A stretch of DNA of 64,000 nucleotides from Phytoseiulus persimilis (Eukaryota > Arthropoda > Arachnida > Mesostigmata > Phytoseiidae): assembly GCA_037576195.1 (NCBI GenBank), contig CM075102.1:23122745-23186744 (forward strand), in the 5' to 3' direction. The translations under genes were made by a program, and so were the position numbers. The notes beneath the pieces are model-generated. The model made no database searches and was not told the DNA's origin. It was given only the letters and a program-made list of their open reading frames with translations. Positions 10,677-23,325 of this stretch are shown here, in pieces; position 1 is the stretch's first letter; each line of letters opens with the position of its first letter.

Positions 10677-13327
10677 GTGTATCAACTTCTTGCGAGAGAA
10701 TTAGCTAACTTTTACACGGAATGCGCGGCTGCGAGCCCTGTTCGAAGAGTGTAGTGGCATAAGGAACCCGCAGCTTCTTGGCAGGGTACAGATCGGCGCC
10801 CGAGCGGATCGCCCGTTTTTTTCTTTTCTACGGATCATAGAAAAAACGTCAAACGTTTCATCAAGGGTGCGAATTTCCTAGTTTGTGTTGGAGTCCATCT
10901 TAATTTCATTTTCTTGAGCAGGGAAGAAATGATTGAATATATGCTTGTTTACACCTTGGCCTTATGACGTTTTGCAAATCTCCGGCTCGAGGCAAGTGTG
11001 AGAGAGACTACTTACGGTGTATGGACTCCGACCCCGTATGCAGTTTTTGTGGAAGTTCTTTACTCGTCCATCAAATCGTCCAAGAACTATTGCTCCCGTG
11101 ATGCTCATTGCTTGAGCGTTGCTCTATTCGGCGTGCTTTGAATAACGCATTTGCTTCGCAAGCTTGAACGAGCGGCAATGCACTCAACATCAAATCTGAA
11201 GGGAACCGTATCTTACGAACTTTCAGGTATGCCCACTTCCAATATCGGGAACTCTTCACAACTTCTGCTACAACTGCTTTGATAGGTATCTCGGGTCTTT
11301 TTTGTGTGTTTGTATTCACGCCAGCCGAACCACTCTACTTTCCCAACTTGGCCGAACGTGAATTCCGACGAAGCTGAGCTGATTCGAGGAGAGGATCATG
11401 GAGCAAGAATATCTATATTTATATGCGACTCTACTCGGACACCGGTGTTAACGAATCTCTGAAACTATGGAGAACGTGTCCGAATCTCGAGTTGTCGGTG
11501 TCATAGGATTTCATGGTTCTTAGGTTATCTTAGTATCGACCGTTGTAGCGCACAGTCTGGATGCGGGAAATTGATTTTCGTTTCGAGTAGGAAAAATGAG
11601 ATCGAGAGTTAGAGTCTTTGGAACATGGTTCCACAGTTCTGTTAATCATCCCTCTTGTTCGGTCGTGGGAATTTCTTTCGACGTGGCCCACAGTACCACA
11701 TACTGTCAGATATGTTTCAGACTCATTTTCTCATGGAAGAGGGCTCGAAGACTCAAAAACGGTTGATGTTGGACAGTAACCTCACTCAGCCGTTGTTCCG
11801 GAATATCGAGACAAGTGATGCTTATCAACATGAATCCTCATCCGTAATCGCCGTAGAATCATTGCGGGTCGAGAGAAGGTTTTTTTTTAGTCCAAGAAGA
11901 AATGATTTCGTCAGAGAATACCCTGAGGACGTTAATAAAGCTGGACGAGAGAAGTTTTCCATATGAAATGTTGCCTCTCTGCGGAGTTCACTGCCCACAG
12001 GTTTCAGCCTGTCATCAGCAAAAGCTCGCGGACCAACTATCATTGCTATAACTATTCAGGTATTTATTATCAATCTCGGCCAGCTATAAGTGACGGTCAA
12101 GATTCCGGAGGCGAGCCCGCAATTTGAAACCGCGAGCTTGCGGGCTTTCCATCGCGGTTACCCGCAAACTTTCAGACCGCCGGCTTGCGGTACCGAGAAT
12201 GCGGGCTTTCGCAAACCCTAGCAGAGGCTTGAGAACTCCGGGAATGTGTCAGATGTATTTTTCGAGGCATAAGGACAGGGACAGTCCTCAATCGATTTTG
12301 CGAAGTCCGCGTTTGCAAGCATACTCGTGCCCGTAAGGTCCTTGTGGCGAACAGTTTACTGACCAAGTGAAGACACTGGGGTGACTTGAGCACTCGTGGA
12401 ACTTGTCCGCGCACGGGAACGAGTCGTTCTCGTTTGCTCGCCCGGCGGTCTCGAGAGAGCGTTTCCGCGGCGTCGACTCCGGCGGATTCCATATGACGCC
12501 ATGGCCGCCAAGCGAGGCCCGTGCTGGATGGAGTGATCAGAGTGATCTAAGATTTGCAGGGAAAATTTCTAATATCTCGACGTCGATGAATCCAACTTTG
12601 AAGACGGATCTGATTCTCTCGACTCGTTTCTGAACTCCTTCTGCCTGAGCTGATGAAATGTTCGAAGCCTTGATATTTCCTTTCGAGGAAGTCCGCGGTA
12701 GACCACCATTCATCTCTAGTTTATTCGAGAGAGAAACTCAACATCCGAGAGGAAAGCCACGGAGTCTGCTACCTTCGCCTACATCTCGGGGGAGATCTTC
12801 CACCTCGGATAGGCGGAAAAAGCAGATGCAGGAAGCCTCACCTATTTCTCAGTCTCCCGGTGAGTTCACGGCTCAGCGCATGATGCATGACAGCTTCCAA
12901 CATGGAACTCCGCCGCGATTTCGACCGCGCGGATAAAACTCTTGACTTCTCCACTCCTTTTCCAGCGGACTTGTGAGACTCGTAAAGCCTGGGGTACATC
13001 CTGATCGGGCATCTATGGAACGATGTTAAAAACCTGTGATAATTGCCTCGGATGAATCCTCATGAGATTCAGGATGGGAAATTGATCGGAAAACTCGCGC
13101 GATCGTTCTGAGTTTTATCATTATCCCCGAGAATTTCAAATCGGTGATGTGAAGCGATTCCGCCGCGGCATCCCTTAATGGACGGAACAGGAAAATCACG
13201 GAATATTTTGGCGGCAAAGCAGCTGAACGAACCTCACCGATCATACGGTGGGTCCATCATTTCATTCGATTGCCACCCCAAGTTTACTGTGACTCCGGCG
13301 CTCTATAGCGTCGCTTCCGAAAGTGAC
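10677..13327. other. Intergenic region between TMUB and WDHD1
   Basis: No coding exon was recognised. It contains the TMUB 3' end, possibly with a missed last exon, and AT-rich unique-looking sequence. Short open frames such as 11655-11966 and 12658-12936 lack family features. The right end contains the WDHD1 promoter with an E2F-like word. Confidence 0.5.
13206..13218 (+). promoter_or_regulatory. E2F-like site upstream of WDHD1
   Basis: TTTTGGCGGCAAA is close to the E2F consensus (TTTSGCGC with flanking A/T) and lies about 110 bases before the WDHD1 start codon. Replication genes are classic E2F targets, so the placement is sensible. This is a word match without conservation data. Confidence 0.4.
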
Positions 13328-14927
13328 ATGTCATTGAGTGAGGCTCGCTATGCCCATTGTGACGGCTACACCGAAGGCGTTCGTTTCAATGACAAGTGAG
13401 AACCTATGATCTGAACAGAATTGATTCGTTGGGTTTCTGTTGACGCCGGCAGAAAATCCTCGCATGAATCCTAGTGATCAGAGCTAGGAGCTTCTTTCGA
13501 GAGTTTTCTTCAGATTCATCGTCACTTGTGGCGCCGACGGCGAGCTCCGCATCTGGGATTCGGATGTTCTACTGGAGGAGAGCCCGATAAATGTCACCCT
13601 CGGATCTCAATGCAACTCGGTCACGGTCAGGGTGAGCTCTCTTCTGCTGATTCCGTCCACTGACTTCCCTGTCGAGCACGACAATCTGGCATGACGGAAC
13701 AGTCTCTTCGTCTCGTCGGAAGTGGAATCCGGCTGACGATCCGCAATCCGAAGGGTCCGAGTATGGCCGGGCTGAGTAACGACACCTTCGAACGACTATT
13801 CCCTTGCAGGGTCATAGTCTGCTCTGTGCCACTGACGGCTTCCGAGTCCAAGAGATTTGCGCTCTTCGTCCGGATGGATCTCTACGTTCCGAAGCTGAGC
13901 TCGAGGCGAAGACGATCAGGAATTTTAATGCTGAAATCTTGCACCTCGCGTGCGAAGGGAACATCTTCGTGGCGACGTTGGTGAATGGATCCGCCGTGAT
14001 CTGCAAGAGCGACCAGCAGGAGGACGACATCCGCCTGGAAGGCCACACGGCTGCTGTTCTCAGTGCAGCGCTGGATCCGAAAAAATCGCTCGTGGTAAAG
14101 TCGCGTTCGGCGCTCAAACAGCGAACTCTAACTCGTTTCTGATTCGGAGAGGCGTCCTTTACTGTTCCGTGACCTCTGCGGGGGGAGGGGAATTCGGAAC
14201 CAAGTCTCTCATGACCAAGATTTGATTTGAAGGCAACCGCTAGCGGCGACGGATCCGTACGCATATGGTCGGTAGATGATGGGAAATGTGTCAAGAAGCT
14301 CGACGATTTGTTCACACCCATCGAAACCGTCGAGGCTGTGCAGGATGTCTCCAGGTTCCACCGGCTGGCGTTTTTGAAGGATTCGAACCTGATCGTGGCG
14401 GCTGAGAGATCTCTCAAGCTATTCGAAGCGGATTCTTTCTCTCTGAAGAAAGACTTCGAGATCGATGAGATTATCGACGATGAAGAATATGTCTTCACGA
14501 TGTGGACCGGTGCGTTTCACTTGGCGATACCCTCCGCGAAGGACTTCGCAGGGGTGTACGTTGGTGTCAACCTAAAGAAACATCCCGTTCGCAGATGGAT
14601 TTTCCCGAGTTGCGCTAGCCACGAACCAAGGTCTTCTGTCCACGTACAGCCTTGCGGATTTCGAGCAGACCTGGCTGCATAAAACGGAAGAAACAATCAC
14701 CAGTATAGTTCAGCATCCAGTTTCTGAGAATACTCTGGTCCTTTTGTCCGACAAGGGCGAACTTCAGTTGGTCTCGGGAATTCCATCGAAGAAACAGACG
14801 ACAGATGAAGCGCCTGATGACGTCGGAGCTGAGGAAGCTTTCAATCCCGATGAGGAGATTCTTGCAGGAACTGGCGTCAACAGGAAGAGGAAGACCCCGG
14901 CTTCGGACGACGAAGACGATGCCATCG
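13328..14927 (+). other. WDHD1 exons 1-5: N-terminal WD40 propeller and acidic linker
   Basis: Exons 13328-13395, 13514-13631, 13810-14094, 14233-14509 and 14595-14927 encode about 360 residues. WD-type strands such as ELRIWD and SVRIWS, with GHTAAVLSAALDP, mark the propeller. The last exon ends in an acidic and basic linker (NPDEEILAGTGVNRKRK, then SDDEDD), which fits the linker before the SepB-type domain. Confidence 0.8.
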
Positions 14928-17540
14928 GTGAGGGCTCCACGCAAACCGAACGGAACAAAATTTCCCGATCTTTCTTATCACCAAACTCGTGGAATAGATC
15001 GAGGGTTATTCCATTGAGGTGACTCTGTAATTGAGTGAGTGCAGCAACGAGCTCGTTTCCGCGCAGATCTCGGTGCCATCAAATCGAGCTACATGCCGAC
15101 GATATTGGGCGAAGGTTTAGAGGAAGACGGACGTAAGGAGACAGTGGTCGTGCGAGAAACAGTCAAAACAGTTCACGTGAAAGCCTTCCATCAAAAACCA
15201 TTCCAGGTGCGAGACTCACAATCGGTCATCCACCGTTTATTCCGTACGAAATCTCTGTTCTCATTTAGAGCACGACTTCTCAATTTTCTTCAAGGTCGGT
15301 GAAGTTCTCGATCAAGCTGAAGGGGCAGGTGAGGATGATGTGGAAGAAGAGGATGACGTTACCCAAGAGCGACGGTGAGTTCTCTGCAGCAAACTCGCTT
15401 GGGGAATTCATTTGAGATACACAAAGCTCAGCCGGAACATTCATGAATCTTTCCACAGGTTCCTGACGTACAACCATGTCGGCTTTGTTGTTTGCTCAGT
15501 CAGTGCTGAGGAGTCGTCAATCGACGTAGATTTCCACAACGCATCGGATCGCCATCCCTTAACCCTGCAGAACAAGGGATACACAATGGCTGCGCTGGAC
15601 GGACACGCTTTGGCGCTTGCTTCAGATCAGGAAATGATGGTCTATCTCCTGGACCCGCAAGCCGGAGAAGCGCCCAGTTGGGAGGTGGAAATCAAACACG
15701 ACACTATATGCGGGCTCACAGTGGGGCCTAACTTCATCGCGATGGCGACCATCAATCAATTCCTCCGGCTGTTCTCTCCGGGGGGGATACAGAGAGAAGT
15801 TCTCGCGCTCCCAGGACCCTTGATCTGCTTGGCGGGAGCTTCCAGGTTCAGCCTCCGCACCGAAGAGGTCCAACCCCGGGAGAATCTATTAGTTTTCTGT
15901 CATCAGGGCACGGGGCTTGACGATCGGCAGAACATCATCTGCACCAGATACAGAGTGACTGGAAGCGGTGTGACTGTTCGCCCCGGGGAGCTCAGTGTTG
16001 GCATGCCAAGGAAGGTCAGAATGGTGTGGGCTGGTTTCACGGAGGAATATCGACCCGCGTATATGAACTCGAAGGGATTTCTCTTCATCTTCAATGAACG
16101 CCAGGGTTCGTGGTGCCCAGTTTTCGATAGCAGACAGAGTCTGGGCTGCAGCAGTGGCTGTTTTGTCGTGTCGGTTGGTGAACGTTACAATCGACTTCTT
16201 TACATCGCCTGCAAAAAATGGAGTCCGAGAGTCAAGCCTCTGCCTGTCATGGTCAGAGAGAAGCTCCGGATACCTTTGTTGAACGCATCCAGCGACAAGA
16301 GTCAGCTCGAGTCCAGGTACCTGCGACTTCGAAACGCTCAAGACGAAAGTTTGGAGACTGGAATGGCGAAGCTCTCCTTGCAGATGTTCGCCCTCGCAAT
16401 CAAAGCCGATCGATTGTCTCGAGCATCAGACATCATTCTCATGGAGGCTCGAAACAGGTGGGAGGAAATATGTGTTGAGCTCTTCGAGAAAGACAGAAGA
16501 CGATTAGACTGGCGAAACGTCTAATCTGGCGATAACGGTTCCAAGAATTTGATTTGTTCATCAGGGCAACACTCGAACTGCTTTCGGAATACGCGGAAGC
16601 ATCGAATCGCCACGGTAGGCTAGACGGGATACTCCGCACTATCAAGAAATACATGGAGACCGGGGCGCCCGACGAGGAGGCTGCATTCGAGGAGAATTCC
16701 CAAGATACTGCGATGGAGTTCGTTGAGGATTCCGAACCGGAACCGTTGAAATCCCAGGATCTCATGCCTTCCGCGCCCATCCTTGCTCCGAAACGGGTTG
16801 CCCTGGCGCCGCTGCCAACCTCAGCAGTATTGGAAAAGAATGGCACGAGTGATTTCAACCCGTTCAAGAAAGCATCCGCAGGTAGCTTGTGACACAAAAA
16901 CTGCTCTTTCTGAACTACCCGACCAATTAAGTAGAGGAGAACGTCTGGCCACTTGCTGGATGTTCGTGAAGGAAGGCTTAATGAGATTAGACACACGGTG
17001 CATCCGACCCAAATCATTGCTCTCGTTTGTAGCTCCGACCAAAACCAGAGGTGGACAACTCGATGAAATCCTCTCAAGAAAGATATCGAAACCGGTTCTT
17101 GCATCGGAACCTTCTCCCAAATTAGTGCCGAAACAAGCGAAGCTCGCTGTCAGCAGGAGTAAAGGTGAGCATATTCCGTTCCGAATCAGCCGGTTTCTGT
17201 CCCTCAAAAACACGGAGTCAATGAAGGATGTGGTTTGAAACTCTCAGTCCTCCTCGAATCGGAAAGAGAGCATGAGAGAAGCGAACATCTCCTAACTTGA
17301 GTTTGAGCAGTTCCAGTTCCCGATGCCAAAGAGAAACGCAGTCCCATTCAAATTTTCATGGACGAGATTTCGGACGAACTTAAGGAAGAAAGCCCGGATG
17401 GAGACGCTGGCACGTGGCTAAAAATGGCTGCGGATCGATTCAGGAAGCTCACACCGGAGCAGAGGGAGAATTATGTCCAGCTCAGCAAGAACCCCGCGAA
17501 TCCAGCGAATCCCGCGAAGCGACAAAAGGTTTCCTCTTGA
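13328..17540 (+). CDS. WDHD1: WDHD1 / AND-1 (Ctf4) replisome scaffold, 11 exons
   Basis: Eleven exons with GT-AG borders keep frame from ATG to TGA (3030 nt, 1009 residues): 13328-13395, 13514-13631, 13810-14094, 14233-14509, 14595-14927, 15040-15206, 15271-15374, 15459-16457, 16565-16881, 17033-17164 and 17311-17540. The N-terminus carries WD40 blades (CDGYTEGVRFND, FIVTCGADGELRIWD, ASGDGSVRIWS). An acidic linker follows, then the middle propeller and helical region typical of Ctf4/AND-1 (HQKPF, SIDVDFHN, FIAMATINQFLRLFSPGGIQ, GTGLDD). The C-terminus has NPFKKAS and an HMG-box-like end (RSPIQIFMDEIS...KLTPEQRENYVQLSKN). The family couples the CMG helicase to DNA polymerase alpha and acts in the nucleus at forks and in sister-chromatid cohesion. 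Human WDHD1 is about 1129 residues, so this one is slightly compact. Starts of exons 6 and 7 have weak acceptors and could move by a few codons. An AATAAA lies at 17796. Confidence 0.92.
15040..17540 (+). other. WDHD1 exons 6-11: middle propeller, helical bundle and HMG-like C-terminus
   Basis: The 999-nt exon 15459-16457 encodes most of the second propeller and helices, ending with heptad-like MFALAIKADRLSRASDIIL. Exon 16565-16881 carries acidic PEPL and NPFKKAS stretches. The final exon holds an HMG-box-like motif, then repeats of N-P-A near the C-terminus (NPANPANPAK) before KRQKVSS. Confidence 0.8.
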
Positions 17541-17795
17541 AGGTTCGCAGCCAATGAATGAATATTACAAGAATCAATTAATTAGGATGACTAAGCTGCA
17601 AGTCGGACGAAGCCGATCTGAGGATTTCAAGAGTCAGCGGCTGAACTCTCTCCAAGAGCTTGAGCTGAACTCCTGGGGTCACTGGACGATTCGTGCGTCG
17701 ACGCCGTCCTCGAGGCAAAGCCAGATTGATTCCCAACGAATCATTCCCACTTTTATCCCATCTGAGACATGCAATCATCATCACAATGGACTCAT

Positions 17796-17801
17796 AATAA
17801 A
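17796..17801 (+). terminator. AATAAA poly(A) signal of WDHD1
   Basis: A canonical AATAAA lies about 255 bases downstream of the WDHD1 TGA, in the expected orientation, with no other plus-strand gene in between. Confidence 0.55.
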
Positions 17802-18647
17802 CCATACGCATCCCGCAGCCGCGGAGTGTAGTTCTACGTTTCTCCCTCGAAACGGTTGTCCTTGAGCTCCGCGAAGTCCTGACAGATCGCAACGGCGGCC
17901 CTTGATATCACCACTATAAGGAAGTCACAGGCCCGCGGAATTCATCGGATGCTCTCCCGATGTGCCCCTGTATTCAAAGTTCTTCAGAGAACTAGGCTCC
18001 GCAGAATTCTCGGGTTGGATGAAGACCCACGCCTGATGGAATTTCTCTCAGCTCAGGCCTCAAATTGGACGAAGCATGATACGAGAAGCATATGACTTGA
18101 CTGACTGGCCGAGGAACAGCTCTGCAGGAATGGTTGTTCCGTACGTGGTAGCAAGTCATGGTGGGACCGATCAGTAAGCGGATGTGGCGAAGAAGAGGTT
18201 TTGCTGGTTGAGTTCGATCACCGTGGATTTTTCGTGGCGGGCGTTGACGCATTTTATTGTTTGTTTTCGTCCGAATCCCAGCTCTTCTCGAGCAACCACC
18301 GAGAAGTCTCCGGTCCAGCCGTTCCGGGAGACGCATGGTGACGATCGTACCTCCTCGAACTCATCGCTTCTCCTAGTAGTGTCTCACTGCGTTTGTGAAA
18401 TACTCTGTAGAGCGGGAGTAGGGCTCCTGTGTACCGCTCCGGACATCAGGTCGCTGTGGGCCTCAGAATGACTCTCCATGCCATGCCTCACATTAGCGTT
18501 TCTAAGCTCTTCCAGGTTGAGTTTTTCCCGGAACCCTCAGAGTGGGGGCGGAGTCCGATCGCGGCATTTGATTTTTCACCCTATTGACGAACAACCATAT
18601 GATATTCGCCCTCCGTCCTGCTCGAGAGGCAACGTTGAGTTCATATT

Positions 18648-18699
18648 GTCGAACCAGCGAACCAGATCGAACCAACGAACCAGATCGAACCAACGAAGT
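18648..18699 (+). repeat. Short tandem repeat (18-bp unit)
   Basis: The word CGAACCAGATCGAACCAA is repeated in tandem, with a shorter partial unit at the left. It lies just upstream of the BEL/Pao gag remnant. Confidence 0.6.
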
Positions 18700-18843
18700 T
18701 GACAAACCTCGCTGTCCTATCTATCGAGATGTCCATCACGGATGAGTTTAACTTCGAGGAGTCGATAGGAACTTCGCAGCTCAAGGAAGGAAGCAAATAG
18801 CCCTCCAAGAATACGTGATCATCAAGGTCTCTCTCCGGAGACC

Positions 18844-19185
18844 GTGGACCCGCGGGAGAACGACCCGGAGGCCTACCGGGAGGAGAGATCGCGAGGCAAC
18901 TCGATGTCGATTCAACACCAGAGTTCGCTCATCGATCTGCAGGTTTCGGGCACGAGACTGCCGGAGGCTCCGAGGATAGCCACGTTTCTGCGCACGTCGT
19001 GGGACGAGGTGATCAGAAGGGTCCCGAAGTTCGACGGAGATCCAGTCAAATTCAAGAACTGGCAGAATGCGTTTCGTCTGTACGTAGACTCCATCGACAT
19101 CGATCCTCTCGAGAAGTTTCATCTGCTGAGGGAGACCACCGGTAGGGACGTGGCCAACTGTATGGCAAGTCACCCTCAGTCGTGA
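18844..19185 (+). pseudogene. BEL/Pao gag fragment (DUF1759-like)
   Basis: The frame reads RRVPKFDGDPVKFKNWQNAF...EKFHLLRETTGRDVANCM, the PKFxGDPxxFxxWxxxF...EKFxxLxxxxxG pattern of BEL/Pao gag. The true start is probably upstream; an ATG at 18729 begins a short gag-like stretch in another frame, implying a frameshift. The frame ends prematurely at 19183-19185. Confidence 0.7.
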
Positions 19186-20655
19186 TCAGAACATGCAGAG
19201 CCTGAGCGACTGGCGTTTGCTCCTCATCGTCTGCGAAAAGGCTTCGCTTCATCAGAGCTGAAACATGAAGTAGGGGGAAAGATTAGAAGAATACATCAGA
19301 CCATCTTGTTCTCGTCCCACGTTCCCAAATGTCTTACTCGAGGTTTCACATATTCTGCACGTCCGCCTCATGGAGCGGAGTAGGTATTGAGCGTCTCGCT
19401 TGGCTGTCGAGATGGAAATGCTCTGCATCGAGAAATGTCCCAGAGATGCGAACAAAAAATATCAGTCAGAAAACTGTTCCTACCGCACGGTGAAAGCAAC
19501 GACCTGGGATGTCAGTACAATCAGAATTGGTGGAATAGAAACTGAATGGTTTTCGGTGGAATGCAAGCCCATTCAGACTTCTTCAATCTGAGGGAGGATG
19601 TCGGAATGAAGCCACATTTCCGGGTAGTTTTGGTTAGTCTCGGACTCTGGAGGAAGTGTCCGAATAAGTCACGAGTAGAGAACAGATCAACAGCTTAATC
19701 TCGGTATCTAATCGGCTCTTCCTGAGCCCGGTCAACCATCATGGATTGGGCAGTGTCGATGAATATTCTCCCCCGATCTTTGCCGACTATGTCAGTGCTT
19801 TCTCGTTTGGGGTTCCCATACTCTACCACCCATCCTGCGTAATCAGACATCATTCCCTCCCTTGTTGCAGTGACAGAAACAGGTGTAGCTTTCAAATTGT
19901 ATTTTATTTCAAGACTCATTAGTCGTTAACTCCGAGCCCGACTTCCCGTGCTATGTTGGTGATGACTGAAAAGAATTGGATTGCGTTACCTCGCGTTTCG
20001 GGAGCAAACAACAGAGACTGCTCACAGACCTCAGGTGGTTTTTGCAAAGAGACAGTTGCACGCGTGTTGCTCCAGGTCAACGAGGCGCCTAAGATCCCTA
20101 TCCCGCTCCGACCCTAGATCATCCGCCGCACTGGGGAGACTCCTCAGCGAATCAGCTGTCACGCTCCGGGAAATCCGACACCTTTCGATGTCAGACAGAG
20201 ATGCACGCTTTCTTCTGGATGACCCGTCTGATTATCTATTTCAAAACATCGTTTACCGTTCTTTTGCCCTGCTCATCATGAGGATCATTGTTGAAACGAT
20301 GGCATGTGGGTTCAAGTGATGTCCAAGTCCCCGTCTGTGATGCTGAATCCCTCCATCGTAGCACCCTCTAACATTCGGGTTCGCGGCCCTTCTCTCACCG
20401 GCTCCTCATGTTCCTCTCCCTCGTGAATCAGTCTGCTCAGTCTGCTATCCCGTCAGCAGTGTCTCTCGCGACAGTTCGTTCGAAATACGTTCCAGACGAC
20501 ATCTCGTTGCTGTGGGATACGGAGGTCCTCGGGATCGAACCGTAATTCAAGGAAAATGATGAAGTTCCTAACGAAGAGTTGACGGAATTCGTCCGTACAA
20601 CCACCCAGAGAAAACCGGACGGCAGATATATTATCCGTTTACCGTTCACGATACG

Positions 20656-21456
20656 TTGGGAGACAACCGCGAGCTGACGCTGCGGCGTCTGAAAAGTTTT
20701 TCGGCTCAGACAAGAAAAAATCAAGCGCTCTCAGAGGCAGTTGATGCCGAAATGGTGGACCTGTTGGATCAGGGTTTCATTGAGTTCGCGAAATCCCCGA
20801 GATCGGGGGAACAATGTCATTATCTGCCGCCGCAAGCAGCTCCGGCGGAAGCCAAGATGAAAGTGAGAGTGGTGAACGATGCAAGCGCACGTTCGAGGAA
20901 CGAAGCTGGCTTGAACGACGTGTTGTTTCAAGGCGAGAATCTCATCGCAGACATCGTCTCGGTCATACTCCAATTCCGGCAGCTTCCGATTGCGATCACA
21001 GCTGACATAGAGAAAGCATACCTGCAGTTCGAGATAACTCCGGAACATACGAAGTTTCTGAAATTCTTGTGGCCGTTAGGCATGAGTGAGAATCCGAGAG
21101 CCCCTCTCAGGGAAATGCAGTCGTGTAGGTTATCTTTCGAGCTGGTCAGTGCGCCTTACAAGCACTGTGCAGGCATCAGGCTCCATTCGGAGAATGTGAT
21201 CAGGAATCGGCCGCAGGACAAGGAGTTACTCGAGTTCATGAAAAAGTATTTCTATGTAGATGGTTTGATCGCAGTCGCAGAGAACGCCGGGAGCGGAGAG
21301 AAAGTTGTTGAAATCTTACACGAGTCGTTCAAGGCGGGCTGCTTTCCGTTGAAAAACGGTCGACGAACTCTGCGGAGTTGGGTAGATTCATACAACATCG
21401 AAACCCCGACGCGACAGTCACATTCGACGACGAGAATTTCAAGTTTCTCGGAGTGA
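20656..21456 (+). pseudogene. BEL/Pao reverse transcriptase fragment, altered active site
   Basis: RT motifs are in order: KVRVVNDASA, LNDVLFQGENL, IAITADIEKAYLQFEI and a FYVDGLI box. The last should be YVDD, and the second catalytic aspartate reads glycine here, a one-base change. The frame then shifts near 21400, where the downstream A17-like part continues in another frame. Confidence 0.8.
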
Positions 21457-21875
21457 GATGGAATCAGAGAGAAGACTCCATGCATATAGATGTTTCAAAG
21501 ACGATCACATTTTTCGAAACGAGCGTTCCAACGAAGCGATCCCTGCTCAAGGGAGCTAGCCAGGTTTTCGATCCGGTGGGAATCGTGGCACCGATTTCTT
21601 TGGGCATGGAGTGTTTACTGCAGCGTCATTGGCAGAAAAAGTTGGATTGGAATCAGGTTCTGGCCGGGGAAGATCTTGAAAAGTACAGGGATGTCACGAG
21701 CAGGCTTGAAAATATCAGTCACGTTAGCGTAGCAAGAGATTTTCTCGCGGCAAAAGGCAGCCGGGACACTGCGGTGCGAGAGTTGCATGTGTTTGCGATG
21801 CAAGCCTCACAGTTTATGGGTGCGTGGCATACGCGCGGGATGTTTCGGATCGAAAGAAGATCACGGTCTCGTTGA
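21378..21875 (+). pseudogene. BEL/Pao RT-RNase H connection (A17-like) fragment
   Basis: The frame reads FKFLGVRWN, then KRSLLKGASQVFDPVGIVAPI, a typical BEL/Pao segment after the RT, and HVFAMQASQFMGAW. It overlaps the RT fragment in a different frame and runs out of similarity after 21830, where RNase H pieces continue in another frame. Confidence 0.75.
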
Positions 21876-22450
21876 TCATGGCGAAAGGGCGAGTGGCTCC
21901 GTTGAAGGGGAATCGGTCAATCCACAGGCTAGAGTTGTTGGGCGCGGTTTAGGCAGTAAGGATCACCCACAAGGAAAAATCACCCAGGGAGTTGGCTTGC
22001 CGGTCGCGTTGACCAATTACTGGTGCGACAATGCATGCGTGCTAGCCTGGATTCGCGACAAGCCAGAAAGATGGAACGCGTTCGTCGAAAACCGGGTGAA
22101 GGAAATCCAAGCGTCTTCCGAGTCGAGTCAGTGGAGCTATGTCCGATCGGAGGAAAACAGTTGCGACTTGCTTCCAAGAAACTCAGCGCTGGATTCGAAA
22201 GGAATCGGAATTTTTGATTACACGGTCCAGCGTGGTTAAAATCCGGCAGGAAACCGCAAGATCATAGCTTGAATCCGAGCGAATATGAGTTCGAAGTCGC
22301 AAACGAGAAACGGTCTCAATGTTTCGTAGGAACGGTCGCGGTGAAACAGGATCCAATCGACATTAGGCCCATGTCATCGTGGGCAAAGACAGTTAGGGTC
22401 TTCGCATATTTGCGGCGCTGGAGGTTATTCAGGCGGGAGTTGAAACCGCA

Positions 22451-23325
22451 GTGGCTGGTGTCGATCGCCACGAAAGAATACACCAACGCCGAGACAATTA
22501 TCCTGAAGAACATCCAAAGCCAGCACTTCCATGCGGATTTGGAAGCCGGGTTCGAGAATTTGTCGAAGCGAAGTCAAATTTATCAATACAATTCGTGGAC
22601 AAGCAGGGCCTGATTAGGTGCCGCTCCAGGTTGAGCAATCTCAAAAATGTTGACTTCGAGACGACGAAGCCGATAATACTGCCTGGGGAGGATGCTCTGG
22701 TTGATTTGTACGTTCGTTGGACTCACGAAAAAGTGTGCATGCATGCTGGCAGCATACCGGGTGTTATTATATAGAAGGCGTTTTCTGATTCTGCGGGGTC
22801 GGCGCGCGGCGAAAAAAGCAATCAGTCGGTGCAAAGAAGTCGTGCGCGAAGTTCAGAGCTCAACCAGCTGTGGAGTCTACTCCGGATTTGCCAAAATTCA
22901 GAGTCGAGACAGTTCCAGCTTTCAGTACTACGGGGGTGGACGCGGCAGGTCCGATCTGGATAAGAGATCATAATGGCAAGAAAGCCACGGCGTTCATCAT
23001 GTTGTTCTGCTGCTCGGTTTCGAGAGCGGTCAGAATGGAGCTGGTCGAGAATTTGTCGACGTACGAATTTCTTTTGGCAATGAGAAGGTTCTACAATCGG
23101 AATCCAACGGTGGTCTGCTTCTTTCCGGATAATGCGTCATCCTTTCGAAGGGTGGCGAACGAAATCAAGCTTTTGTTCGACTTGGCGAGATCTGAGGAGA
23201 CTCAGAGTTTTCCCACAAAGCATAGGATAGAGTGGAAGTTCAATACGGAAAGAGCACCATGGAGGAACGGTTTCGTAGAGAGACTCTTCGGGACGATAAA
23301 AAAAAGCCTTTGTGGGAGGTTCTAG
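22451..23325 (+). pseudogene. BEL/Pao integrase fragment
   Basis: The zinc-binding region is broken between frames. The core reads TTGVDAAGPIWI (first catalytic Asp), FFPDNASSF (second Asp) and APWRNGFVERLFG (catalytic Glu), in the DDE spacing. Frameshifts before and after inactivate the pol frame. Confidence 0.75.

Larger units (their letters stand above)
17541..18728. other. WDHD1 3' region and spacer to the BEL/Pao element
   Basis: No gene is recognised. A canonical AATAAA at 17796-17801 lies about 255 bases after the WDHD1 stop and is its likely poly(A) signal. The right end contains a short tandem repeat and may include part of a decayed LTR of the neighbouring retroelement, but LTR boundaries could not be identified. 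Confidence 0.45.
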
